Source: Acanthochlamys bracteata (taxonomy: Eukaryota; Streptophyta; Magnoliopsida; Pandanales; Velloziaceae). From it: 64,000 nucleotides of DNA. Of the stretch, positions 26,912 to 38,866 are shown in pieces. How positions within the stretch are numbered: the stretch's first letter is position 1; the number at the start of each line of letters is the position of its first letter. The translations under genes were made by a program, and so were the position numbers. Where the stretch lies: assembly GCA_019914995.1 (NCBI GenBank), contig CM034138.1:1116001-1180000 (forward strand), written 5' to 3'. The notes under the pieces were generated by a model that ran no database searches, was not told where the DNA came from, and saw only the letters and a program-made list of their open reading frames with translations.

Positions 26912-27283
26912 GTGAAAACAGTAACTGTGGAGTTACCTTCTGACGAAACTATGTTACAGTTTTGGAACGGCGTTGAATTAATGACAGCGCAATTCTCCTT
27001 TGGCAGGGACATGATTAGATCAACTGTTGATTTCTTGAAAAAAAAATTTCCTGCCAAATTAAGGAGGAACAACCCTGTGATTCATTGCAACAACAAATTA
27101 ATATACATGTCTCTCTTTATATATATGTATACAAATTTTCTCAAGTTCAATCTTTAGAGTGTAAGAAATGATACTACCATTGGTGGACATGCTTATGGAT
27201 TTGACATACGCAGCAAAAGTGAAGAAGAGTGTGCCTTTGCTCTTATCGAAATTGGTCCTTCGCTAATTCCATTCCCTGCATAG
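26912..27283 (+). pseudogene. Unrecognised open frames, perhaps a decayed gene fragment
   Basis: An 81-codon frame starts at 26912. A second protein-like stretch at 27167-27283 follows after stops (TTIGGHAYGFDIRSKSEEE, ending IPFPA and TAG). Codon content looks better than random, but I recognise no family. No ATG-to-stop model joins the two parts without assuming an intron. Confidence 0.25.
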
Positions 27284-27521
27284 ATCGATCGAGATTTCGT
27301 ATTGGTTCTTTCTGACTTTAACAAAATCATGAAGCATTTGCATGCATGTTTGAAGCTTGTAAACTGTTCTACGGGTTGAATCTTAATAAAGGGCATCTCA
27401 GTTAGTGGAGATGTGCCTTATGTTTGGTCGTGACAAAGCTAACAGTCCCATTATGTTTTGATGGAAAAGTTATTTAAAGAAGAAGAGGAAGCTCAAACTA
27501 AAAAATGAAAACTAAAACAAG

Positions 27522-27595
27522 TGGCCCATGCAGGTCTCGAACCTGCGACCTTCGCGTTATTAGCACGACGCTCTAACCAGCTGAGCTAATAGGCC
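27522..27595 (-). tRNA. tRNA-Ile (AAT anticodon)
   Basis: A 74-nt cloverleaf on the minus strand. The acceptor GGCCTAT pairs with ATGGGCC (one G-U) and has a discriminator A. The D arm is GCTCAGCTGGTTAGAGC, and the anticodon loop CTAATAA gives AAT. The T arm GCAGGTTCGAGACCTGC holds the B box GGTTCGAGACC. A T-run follows downstream as a Pol III terminator. It is a nuclear type, intronless. Confidence 0.96.
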
Positions 27596-27782
27596 TTGTC
27601 ATTGTGGTTCACATTTAAGACATTGACTAATCCAAAAATTCGACCGTTGTGACCAAATTTCAAACCGGTTGTGCCCGCTCCTTTCTATCATTTGTTTAAA
27701 CTTTTTTTGGTTATAGTATCCTTATCATTTAACGCTCTGGATTCTCCTATTCTGAGTCCTTTTGCTCCACTTCCTCTCTCTA

Positions 27783-28334
27783 ATGGAATCTACTGCCATA
27801 GTAAACAATGATGCCTTTCTTGCTAACTTCGACTCTATCTGGTTCTTCTCAAACATTCTTTCTACTTCTTCCCCATTGCCAGAAGTACTTCTTCCTTTGG
27901 AAGAGATTTCACCTTCTAAACCAATAATAGCTCAACAGTCTGTCTGCTGTTCATCTAAAGTTCCAGATCGCAAGACTGAGAAACAAGAAGCAGAGATTGG
28001 TAAATTTAGGAGTTTGGAAAACATGGAGGAAGTGAAGGAAATTGCTACTAAACCCAGTAAGCAGAGTAGTGGTGCTGCAAGAAGGCAAGTGCTGCATAGT
28101 ACGAAGGACTACAAGAAAGCGAGAGAGTTGGTGGAGTTCTGGTTGAACTCTATAGAGCTAACTAGGATAGAGTATACAGATTTCTCTGAGCTACAACTGC
28201 GAGATCAAACATACCTGCTAGATATGGATGGAGTGCAGAGTTTCAGTTGCGATATGCCTCCGTTGAGCGATGGAATGGCTATGAAGCAGCATCTCAGGTC
28301 ATGGGCGCACGCTGTTGCTTGCACTGTCAAATGA
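27783..28334 (+). CDS. DUF1685-like plant protein
   Basis: An intronless 183-aa protein. The ATG at 27783 is the first in frame. The N-terminal half is low in structure and Ser/Pro/Glu-rich. The C-terminal part is better conserved in style and ends MKQHLRSWAHAVACTVK, the hallmark ending of DUF1685 proteins. The function of this family is unknown. It is convergent with the DJC77-like gene, whose stop is 360 bp away. From memory, Arabidopsis At2g42760 (DUF1685) lies beside At2g42750 (DJC77), which supports the assignment. Confidence 0.75.
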   Translation: MESTAIVNNDAFLANFDSIWFFSNILSTSSPLPEVLLPLEEISPSKPIIAQQSVCCSSKVPDRKTEKQEAEIGKFRSLENMEEVKEIATKPSKQSSGAARRQVLHSTKDYKKARELVEFWLNSIELTRIEYTDFSELQLRDQTYLLDMDGVQSFSCDMPPLSDGMAMKQHLRSWAHAVACTVK

Positions 28335-28693
28335 ATCATACCTCACTAGTTCTAGGTGTAGCTTGTAAGGATTGTTCGTAAATTTGATTTATTTTGTTGC
28401 TCTGGTTCTTTTGTCTTTGTTCTTCCAGTATCAAGTGTTCCTTATATTGTTTGTGATCGAGAAATTATTCTATTGAACTGAATTTTCTTTAGTCAGTGTA
28501 CACTGAAATGATTGAATGAATACATGACTTGCACCTATATGGAAGAGCTACATCATTTCAGAAAGGCCCTCTGAAGTCAACGAAGAGAAGCTTGATATAA
28601 GAGCTTCTCTGCAGTTGTAAGTAACTGTTACATGCTGTATATTAGAGACTGGGAGCATGGTTTCTTAATCTCCTAAGTTGAGTTTTCTTCCCC

Positions 28694-31600
28694 TCAATCC
28701 TTTGACACCGTCTCAGGAAGTTTGAAGGTTGGACGTCTATCAGCGCCTCTCCTTGAATACTCTCTCCATCTTCTAGCTGCTGCGGCAGCTCTCTTAGTTC
28801 TCTCGTTTGCCTCCTCATCTATCAACAAAATTTGTTATATGTTGGTCAGCAAGCAAAAAAACAAGCATTAGGTACATGATATAAATAGATTTCTATAAAG
28901 AATTATCATGTTGAGCACTGTTCAACAATATGAATGTACGAGATCAACAAATAATTGGTAAAAATTTGAAATAAGACAAAATTAGACAACACTATAATTT
29001 CTCAAGAAACATAAAGCACATCCGAAAGCAGCTTATGTAAATAAAACCGCTGAATAGATAAAGTTCTCACTAGGACCTTCCTCTTGTTGAGCATATACTG
29101 CAGAACATAAAAACATACCCGAGCTCTCATAGTCCTTTGGCTTTCCCCAAAGATTACTCCAGTAACCACTCTTGTCGGAGTCCTTCTTAACCATTTGCAT
29201 CCTAGCCTTTTCCTACAGCACATAACGCGAGTGGTTAGAATACCTAAATAATTTTGAATTCGTCTCCAAGAGACCGGGAACTTGTAACAAGAGGATTTAC
29301 TATTAGAAAAAACTGTTGCAAGAGAAGATCAAAGAAAAAGGACAACCTGTAAATACTATGACAAAATGGAATACTAACAAGAGTTTTAAAGGACTGTAGG
29401 CATAAGGAATGCCTCATGGAAGGAATGAAATCAGAAGAATGTATGTAATCACCTATATCATGACAGATCTGTTAATGGTAAATGCAAGGGGAGATTCATA
29501 ACAATTACATATTTGTTCTAGTTAAGACCATAACCCAAATTAATTTTACATTTACTAAGTTAGATGAAATAAAACATACCAGAATTTTTGACTGCCGCTT
29601 TTCCCACCGTTTGCTTGCCTGCAAAATCATAAAGAGAGAAGTTCTCAAGTTAGGGAGCTGGAATCAAGTCCCTTGAGTACTTACAGGAAGGATGTACTTA
29701 CTGGAAATAATTCAGTAAACTGCAGTTTAAGTTGTTCTATAGCGATAGCTTAAATAGCATATGCTATGTTGTTTACAAGTGAGAGCACAAACAATTAAAT
29801 AAGTTCCAGAAATAAATAGTTCTCTGAAAAGGAATTTGGCAATTTCTTGCATTGGCAATGTACATAAACATCTTGAACTACTATCAAAAGGCTAATTAGC
29901 ACATCTTACCATCCTGAAAACATCGACAGCTGAACCTCCCATTCCTGCAAGCATAAATGCGACCTGTTCCAAAAATAGATCCGTCAGGTCAAATTGAACT
30001 TTTAGATGTGAAAATAAAAACTGTTAACTATGTCATTACTTATGAAAGCAAACATGGTTTACAGACTTAAATCATTTACTATCACAGGGTTAGACCAAAT
30101 AAGTAACTTACATTTACTCTCTCCACCCTTCGCATTTCATCTTCAAGGAGAGATAATTGTGCAGCCGAAGTCCAGTGAATGCAATCAACCGGGCTGTGAA
30201 ACACGTTCGGTCAGTGATGCAAATTTTAAGTGGCAACATGATAGTGGCTCTTAAAAAGAAAAAACTGTTATACTGATAAAAACTTGCTAGTATATTAGCT
30301 ACGATAGCCACCATGACCATCGACATTCATAATCTTAATGTAAAAAGGACGGATTGGCATGTGATTACTAAAAAGAGTTAGAAGTTCTCTACGGTTCATG
30401 GCTATGGGAGAAGAGTGCTCAGAAAAATCCTACATATCCTGATCTCCAGCTTGGAATTTATCAGATATAAATTCCAAGCACAAGATGATATTTAATATGA
30501 ATATCAGCATTGTTTAAATGTATGTATAACATAGAAGTTAAGACAAATACCCCACAAACACGTGCCAAAAACTGGTTCATTTAAGGAAATATAATCACAC
30601 TTCCTCTAGTATTATATATCTTTCTATAATGAGAACACTCGTGTCAGTTATCAGCTGCAGTAGTCACTATCATTCTCCATTATCTACAACAGTAGGATGT
30701 CTTGATTTCTCTAGTTCTTACCAACTATCAATGGCTTCTTGAATTAACTCTGGCTGGCTGCCACATTGGTTATGAACTCTTGCTCTTCCAAAGTCCTCCT
30801 CAATTTGAAACACATCAGGCGCAACATTAGCACAATTTTTGCAACCTGATTATACAATAAAGTTGAATTAATTATATTAGTACATAGTAAACTACCACAA
30901 TAAGGGCGTGTTTCAGTTTCATGGAGCTCACTTCTTCCCACCAGCATTTGACTAGAACTCACTTTCTTTGTTCAGTTTACTTCAAAGCGGACGGAACTCA
31001 CTTCCAACTCACTTTCAACTAAAACACTAAAAACTGACTTCCAACTCACTTCTAAAAAAACTCATTTTCACGAAACTCACTCTTGCGGAGCTGACTTCCA
31101 CAAAACTGAAACACGCCCTAACAGGAAAAAGACTGTCGAGATTTGTTCTTCCATAATACTCGACACCTAGATTATGCAATTTACAGAAAATTAGTGTAAA
31201 ATTGGCAAATAGTTATAGTAAAGTCAATTAACCGCTCCTATTCAAAATGATAAGAAAACACGAACAAGAACCTAGATATATTGCATTAAAAAATTGTATT
31301 GACCAGCTTATTACCAAGCTGTAGATTATGCAACTATACCTATGCAACTGAACTCATCAACAAAAACATGGTCTCTTGGCTTCGTGTCATCCAGAAAAGG
31401 ATTTGAGGCAGTGGGCACATACCCATGAATTTCGTCATACACCCTACGCTGAATGGGATCACTGAGTACCTGCTTTTTCCTGACACAGATCAGTAGCAGC
31501 CTACTAAATGACAAAGCATAGAAAGCATGTATATGTCAACGTCCCGTTATTTATCAAAATTGAGATTTATAACTCCGAACACCCACCTCATACACATCGT

Positions 31601-32266
31601 TAATAAACTTGCAAAAGTTTGTTATCTCCGGGTCATCACCACTCAAATCTGGATGGCATGCTTTCATACAGTTATAGTATGCCTTCTTTATCTCTTGTGG
31701 ACTTGCATCTGGCAACTGATACACATAGCATAAATAACAGATAATCGGATCACCGGACTTACACCTTCACATAACCGTTTAAGCAAAATTTAATAATGTA
31801 AAGCTTTATTTTCATCTCTGAACTAAAAATTGGCAAGAACAGATTCCACTAATTTCTAACCTTCCTGAAGCTTCATATCACAACGTAAGTTTAGGATTTC
31901 TACTTTAAGAATGAAAATTTTAATCAGAACATAAATCATGAAGCTTAAACCAAAAGAAAAGATACTTACGCATACGATAATTCTAACTTAGATGAAACCA
32001 CGAATTGTTCAGAAGAATCTTACCACGCCAAGAACAGCGTAGTAATCATCAGCAACATCTTCCTCCAAAGGAAGAGAATCCTCCATAGCAGCACGGATTC
32101 TCAAATCTCTCCTTCGATTTCTAAACCTTGCGGCGATCTCTGATCTCCGACCACTCAACGGTAAACTTCTCCACCGATTTCTCAAACAAATCAACGAACT
32201 CGATTTAACGCTTCCTGTTGCTCTTAACACTCCATCCGTGCACGCCGGTGATAACACTCTCGCCAT
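28694..32266 (-). CDS. DJC77: Chloroplast J-domain/ferredoxin protein, DJC77-like
   Basis: Nine exons on the minus strand: 32266-32024, 31715-31587, 31469-31340, 30845-30722, 30193-30112, 29963-29910, 29618-29580, 29212-29119 and 28818-28694. They join in phase to 1020 nt and 339 aa (DJC77 is about 344 aa). Residues 1-70 are Arg/Ser-rich with few acids, like a plastid transit peptide. The J domain covers about 75-145, starts DDYYAVLGV and contains the HPD triad (KACHPDLSG). A [4Fe-4S] ferredoxin-type domain follows, with CIGCKNCANVAPDVF and the distal CPVDCIHW. The C-terminus is basic and Ala/Arg-rich. J domains stimulate Hsp70 ATPase; coupling to an iron-sulfur domain defines the DJC76/77/82 group of plastids. 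Exon 3-4 intron carries a MITE. Confidence 0.94.
30904..31118. mobile_element. PIF/Harbinger (Tourist-like) MITE in a DJC77 intron
   Basis: Perfect 16-bp inverted ends, GGGCGTGTTTCAGTTT (30904-30919) and AAACTGAAACACGCCC (31103-31118), are flanked by TAA on each side (30901-30903 and 31119-31121). A 3-bp TWA duplication is the mark of PIF/Harbinger. The 215-bp body has repeated AACTCACTT words and no coding capacity. Confidence 0.88.
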
Positions 32267-33439
32267 CCTTACAAATCTCAAACTGTTCTTCTTCAGAATC
32301 TCTCTTGATTTTTAGTTTATTTCAATTTCTATGGATGGAAATAGATTCGTGTAAACTGCTATTTATTTATTTCAGAGATCAAGCAAAAGCAAAAAATCGA
32401 GTGAATTGTAATTTTTGGCGTTTCTTTTATTTCTAATTTATCGAAATATATTTTGGGTTGTTTGTACACGTTAGATAAGGAAGAAAACTCTAAATGGGGC
32501 CAGCAGGTGAAGCCCATTGCTGACATGGAGAGTTTTGGGCCACATTTGGATATTCAAGGTGGGATCTAGACGAAGGAAACGTGCAACCACGTGGCTAGAC
32601 ATTTCTATCTCGTGTGTTCGGGCTAATACAACGAAGTTTTGGAAATTCGAAGAGTCAAAGTGGCGACAAGGTGAGAGGCGACTGTTTTGTTCTTCCCGTA
32701 AAAATTTGGTCACAGCGCATGTGAAACTGATATATTAAATTTTTAGCTAATACGTCGAAAATATATTTATTAAGAACTCAGTCCTATATTTTAATAATAA
32801 CTATAGACTATCACCGTAATAGAATTAAAATATTTTTGTTACAAGATATTTATTTAGATATTGTTACAAGACAACTTTAATTCAAATTAAAATACAAAAA
32901 CGATTCTAAAAATACTTGCCACCTCAGAGTGCGCGATTCGTACACAACAAAGCAACTCTTTAATGGGCTTGGCCTATTTTTTCCATTATAGCCCAAATAT
33001 GTAACGGTCCGAGTTAGTTAACGTGTTCCGTTCCCGCCATAATCAACAAACACTTCACCTGCCTCGCTTGAAACGCTCGCAAGCTCCGAAGCTTCCCGAG
33101 GAAGAAGAAAGCAAAAACAAACAACCCAACCTCTCTCTGATTTCTTTCTTTTTCATTCCTCAAGAGCTCGAGATCCAAAAAGATTGAATTAGAACTCAAT
33201 CAAAAAGATCGGTGAATTAGATTAGACATCCCACCGCAAAAGAAAAGAACTGATTTTACAACATCAACAACAATAAAGCTTGCTTCCATTATTTCCATCT
33301 ACCCACCGATCGATGCCAACTCTCCAACCTCCATCGCTACCATTTCTCTCTCTTTATTATTCCAAGAATTTGATTCATGGAGTAGTTCCATTGTCTTATT
33401 ACTTTGCTGCTGTTGGAGCTTGGCGGCAGAGTGGAGAAG
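32267..33439. other. Divergent upstream region of DJC77-like and CESA8-like genes
   Basis: About 1.2 kb separates the two divergent starts. It holds no supported ORF. The 33.05-33.44 kb part is pyrimidine-rich and is probably the CESA8 5' leader. Confidence 0.5.
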
Positions 33440-36400
33440 ATGATGGAGCCAGGAGCACTTGTTTGTCACTCTTGCGGCGTAGGCGTCGATGTCTTTGTTG
33501 CTTGCGAAGAGTGTCAGTACCCGATGTGTCGATCTTGCATCGATGATGAGTTGAGGGAGGGGAAAACCTGTTGCCCGAGGTGTGCGGCACCGTTTACACA
33601 AGCATCAGCAGGTTGGTTTTTCGAGTATTTGTTTCTTTCCGTTTTAGTGGAGTTCAGGTTGCGATGACTTGCTCATAGGGGTGTTTGTGATAATGTCTGT
33701 TTGGGGCTTTTGGCTTGTTTACCGATCGCATGTCAATCGCTTCATTGTGTGCTAAATGTGATTTAACGTTACCACGATCTTATTGTTGTTGTGGTCATAT
33801 TAATATTGCCTACTTGATTATGGCAATTTCTTTTAGTTATTGGAATTGCCTGATTGCTTTCATTTGCGTTGTAAGCTAGAACAGATATTTTAGACTGCAA
33901 TATATTGTTGTTGATTGGTACATCCATTTTTTAGTAGAAGACTGCTACCTCTTCAACTTCTAAGAAGAAATTTTGCAGACTAGCTGCTTTGGTATATGAA
34001 GATGTGTGTGCATGCAATATCTTTTCAGACTATACCTGTGAAGAAACCCTTGTCATATTATTGATGTATACTATTTTATGTTATGTCAGACCCTAGTACT
34101 GTTCATTAGGTGTTAGATATACTCATATTGTAAAGTTGCCTGCGAAATAATAGTCGATAACAATGATGAACAATGTAAAACTGAATGCTCATGAAGTGTG
34201 TTCTATGACTTCCTTAACTGCCTTCGTGATGATTAGATTTATGGTACTCAAAATTTAGTAGGTTTCTAGTTCTAATCAAGATTTATGGCATATTTCACGG
34301 CTGGTACCTCACGCTAAACGTTCACAAGTTGGATCATGTGGGTATTTCCTTTATGAGATGAATACAAGTGTTTGAACCTTCTTTACATGATATTTCCATT
34401 ATGTCAGTTCTGTCACAGCACTAGCTTATAGTTTCATGTCATCATGTGTGCATGGTTTTGGCTTTTAAGCAATTACATCTGCCCACTAAGATTTAATTTC
34501 AAAGAATATTACTTGTGAATTTTGGAGAGCAGTTTCTTTTTCTACCCAAAAGATGATTATTTGATCATCAAAACTACTTGTTGAAACACTCACATTATCT
34601 TGCACTTTTCAGGAAAAGAAAATGGCAAGAATGATGAATCTGATGCAAGGTCAACAGTAACAGCAAATGAAGATAGTTATCAGGTACCTTTCTGGTTTGA
34701 CAGAAAAACAGAATTTTCTTATAGATATGTGAGCATCCTTCCAAAGGATGATAAATATAGAATTATTAGCAGAGTAGTAGTTCCTCTCAGAAATCTAAAG
34801 TATTTTCAATTTCACTTTTCATACAGGCTACCGGAATTCATGCCAGGAATGCGAGTACTGTTTCAACCCTTGACAGCGGTAAGAAAATTTTCGAATTTGT
34901 TAAATTTTAGATTTCATTCTTTGGGTCATGATCTATGGAGATTGATGTTTTGCTTCCATATTGTTCTTATGGTAGAATCTAGTGATCCAATATGGAGGAG
35001 CAGAGTCGAGAGCTGGAAGGAGAAGAAAAACAAAAAGAATGTCAAAAAGGGTGGTAAAGAAACTCAGGTTCCTTTGGAACAGCGCATTGAAGAGAACCAG
35101 TAAGCAAATAGGGTTCTATTTATCTTTCCTGGTTATCCAGTTACCTTAGTCATATACATTTATGCATTGTTCTGATTTTTGGACTTAAGGACTTCTTGGA
35201 AAAGTTAAGCATGATTGTCTGTTAAAGCCTGTATTATAGATAAAATGATATTTGTTGAAAGATGGTGTTCTTACTTACCTTGTGCAGGTATGCAATAGAT
35301 GATCAACCACTTTCAGCAGTCATTCCAATTTCTCGTAATAAGCTCAGTCCTTACAGGGCTGTGATCATCATGAGGTTGATTATTCTTGGACTTTTCTTTC
35401 ACTACAGAATAACAAATCCTGTTGAGAGTGCATATGGCCTATGGCTGACTTCAGTCATATGTGAGATCTGGTTTGCAATCTCATGGGTGTTGGACCAGTT
35501 TCCGAAATGGTCACCGATCAATAGAGAGACATATACAGACAGATTAAGTGCAAGGTATTACATATCTAACTCAAGTGTTGGCTGTGTTTTGTCAATCATA
35601 GACCACTAAGAAGCTCCCTAAAGTTGAAATGACTTATTTGCAACTTGTGAGAAAATACATTTATGTTCATTAATGGTTCAGGTACGAAAAAGGGGGTATA
35701 GATTGCGGGCTAGCTGCAGTTGACTTCTTTGTTAGTACTGTGGATCCCCTCAAAGAGCCTCCATTAATTACTGCAAACACAGTACTTTCAATTCTCTCTG
35801 TGGATTATCCTGTGGACAAAATCTCCTGCTACGTCTCTGATGATGGTTCTGCTATGCTTACCTTTGAGTCTCTTGCTGAAACAGCAGAATTTGCAAGAAA
35901 GTGGGTGCCATTTTGCAAAAAGTATTTAATTGAGCCAAGGGCACCAGAATTCTATTTCTCACAAAAAATTGACTATCTAAAAGATAAAATACAACCTTCT
36001 TTTGTCAAGGAACGCAGAGCAATGAAGGTTAGCACTTGAATGTTAACTGATTAAGTGAATAACATATCATGCATTAGCATTGCTACTTACTACCTTAATA
36101 CACTACTATTCAGAATGGAAAGTCCTTCAAGTATTGTGTTTTTATTGCATTGCAGAGAGATTATGAGGAATATAAGGTCAGGATAAATGCATTAGTTGCA
36201 AAGGCTTTAAAAACCCCGGAAGAGGGTTGGGTTATGCAAGATGGGACGCCTTGGCCTGGAAATAATCCTCGCGATCACCCTGGAATGATTCAGGTTTAGT
36301 TACTTTCTTCATTCACTCAATAGTAAAGAATTATTCCCATTAGTGTTCACCAATAGATGTAATCTTTCACCACTATAAGTAGGGTAAAATAAAGGAGCTT

Positions 36401-38866
36401 GTTGTGGAGGAAATGTTTGCACAGTATCGCTTATGTTGGTATAATTATTCGTGCCTTGCTGCTATCAACCAAAAGAAGTTTGAAGCTTACATTTTAAGGC
36501 ATACTGACAGTTGGAAGGGCATTCACTCAATTGTTTGTACCTTTTAAAATTTCCACCAAAATGCATGCAAGTTGAAATGGTTTGAATCAACAATTTGTAA
36601 AGGTTTTTCTTGGACAAACTGGAGCTCGTGATATAGAAGGTGACGTGCTTCCTCGTCTAGTTTATGTCTCAAGAGAAAAAAGACCCGGTTATCAGCATCA
36701 TAAAAAGGCTGGTGCTATGAATGCCCTGGTATATTATCTTCAAAAACTGTTCTTTGAAATTACTTATGTTTTCAGACTTGCTCTGCAGTTCACAAGTTTA
36801 AATCCTGCAGGTCCGAGTCTCAGCTATTCTCACTAATGCACCATATATTCTTAACCTCGATTGTGATCACTATGTAAATAATAGCAAGGCCGTCCGTGAA
36901 GCGATGTGTTTCATGATGGACCCTCAAGTTGGTCGAGATGTATGCTATGTGCAGTTCCCTCAGAGATTTGATGGCATAGATCGCCATGATCGATATGCCA
37001 ACCGAAACATAGTCTTTTTTGATGTAAGCTTTTGTCTTTTAATTTTTCTTATATGTATACTTTCAGACACTAAATAGTTGTTGTTTTACTCAGGTAAACA
37101 TGAAAGGGCTTGATGGAATTCAAGGACCTGTATATGTGGGTACTGGTTGTGTTTTCAGAAGACAAGCACTCTATGGTTATGGCCCTCCATCTATGCCAGC
37201 CGTTCCCAAATCTTCATTTTGCTCATGGTGCTGTTGCTGCAACTGCTGCTGTCCTAAGAAGGCTTCCAAAGATGAGCCTGAAGTATATAGGGATGCAAAG
37301 CGCGAGGATCTCAATGCTGCTATATTTAACCTAGGAGAAATTGAAAGTAAGCCTGACCCCTTTCTGATGATGATTTTCAAATTCTTAGAAATTTTCTGAC
37401 GGGTGTTTTTTTCTCCTCACAGATTATGATGCATATGAGAGGTCGCTACTGGTCTCCCAAATGAGTTTTGAGAAAACGTTTGGACTGTCTCCCGTATTTA
37501 TTGAATCTACAATGATGGAAAATGGAGGAGTTCCTGAGTCTGCAAACCCATCATCTTTAATCAAAGAAGCAATTCATGTTATCAGCTGCGGATATGAAGA
37601 AAAAACTGAATGGGGAAAGGAGGTAATGCTTTTTGTATTTCTCCGGTTCCACTTATTCTGTTTACTCAACTATATATTTCATAGATAAATTTCTTGATGT
37701 AATCAAATAATAGCCAATAAGGAACTGTAAGACTAACCGACGACAGTTGTGGGTACAGACTAGTTTTCTGAGTTTGATTCTTGCTCCGTATGTTGGTATG
37801 TAGTTCTGTTTTTATTTTATTATTTTTTCTTGTGCTTCTCCTGGATCAGATTGGCTGGATATATGGATCTGTCACAGAAGATATTTTATCAGGGTTCAAG
37901 ATGCACTGCCGAGGCTGGAGATCGATTTATTGCATGCCGTTGAGACCTGCTTTCAAGGGCTCAGCACCAATCAATCTCTCAGATAGGTTGCACCAAGTTC
38001 TTCGCTGGGCACTTGGCTCTGTTGAGATTTTTCTTAGCAGGCACTGCCCTCTATGGTATGGCTATGGTGGTGGGCGTCTGAAGTGGCTGCAACGGCTGGC
38101 ATACATCAACACTATTGTTTACCCGTTCACCTCGTTGCCCCTCATTGCTTACTGTTCGCTTCCAGCCATATGCCTTCTTACTGGAAAGTTTATCATCCCA
38201 ACGGTATTCCTCATCCTTTGGTTCCTGTCTGACATCAGTAATGCATTATTTCTCCCTAACTGTAATGTGGTTATGCAGCTGTCAAACATTGCAAGTGTAT
38301 GGTTTCTTGGCCTTTTCATCTCCATCATCTTGACAAGCGTTCTGGAGCTACGATGGAGTGGAGTAGGCATTGAGGACTGGTGGAGAAACGAACAGTTCTG
38401 GGTTATTGGCGGTGTCTCTGCGCACTTGTTTGCGGTGTTCCAAGGTTTCCTAAAGATGTTGGCAGGAGTAGACACCAACTTCACAGTCACAGCCAAAGCA
38501 GCAGATGACGGGGAGTTTGGGGACCTCTATGTGTTCAAGTGGACAACAGTATTAATCCCCCCTACAACTATAATCGTTGTCAACCTAGTCGGTGTGGTTG
38601 CTGGATTTTCGGACGCCTTAAACAGCGGGTACGAGGCCTGGGGACCTTTGTTCGGCAAAGTGTTTTTTGCAATGTGGGTGATTCTGCATCTCTATCCATT
38701 CCTGAAAGGCCTAATGGGCAGGCAGAACAGAACTCCAACCATTGTTGTGCTCTGGTCAGTTCTGTTAGCATCAGTGTTTTCACTTCTCTGGGTTAAAATA
38801 GACCCATTTTTGAGCCCTACAGATAACACAACCGTCTCACAGAGCTGCAATTCAATTGACTGTTAA
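33440..38866 (+). CDS. CESA8: Cellulose synthase catalytic subunit, secondary-wall CESA8 type
   Basis: Thirteen exons: 33440-33611, 34613-34683, 34827-34878, 34976-35099, 35288-35554, 35682-36027, 36156-36293, 36603-36728, 36811-37023, 37094-37346, 37423-37622, 37850-38203 and 38279-38866. They join in phase to 967 aa. It makes beta-1,4-glucan from UDP-glucose at the plasma membrane. The N-terminal zinc finger has CHSC, CEEC, CRSC and CCPRC pairs. Two TM helices follow ([10 protein letters not shown] region), then the glycosyltransferase with [14 protein letters not shown] and QVLRW, and six C-terminal TM helices. The start MMEP, the class-specific [12 protein letters not shown], the [11 protein letters not shown] variable region and the final SIDC point to CESA8/IRX1, the partner of CESA4 and CESA7 in xylem secondary walls. 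The zinc-finger linker is shorter than in Arabidopsis. Confidence 0.96.

Noticed and set aside
26794-27157. The ORF at 26912-27157 as a complete gene
   Set aside because: No family match, no clear promoter or stop context, and an adjacent protein-like stretch in another frame suggests decay; kept only as a low-confidence fragment.
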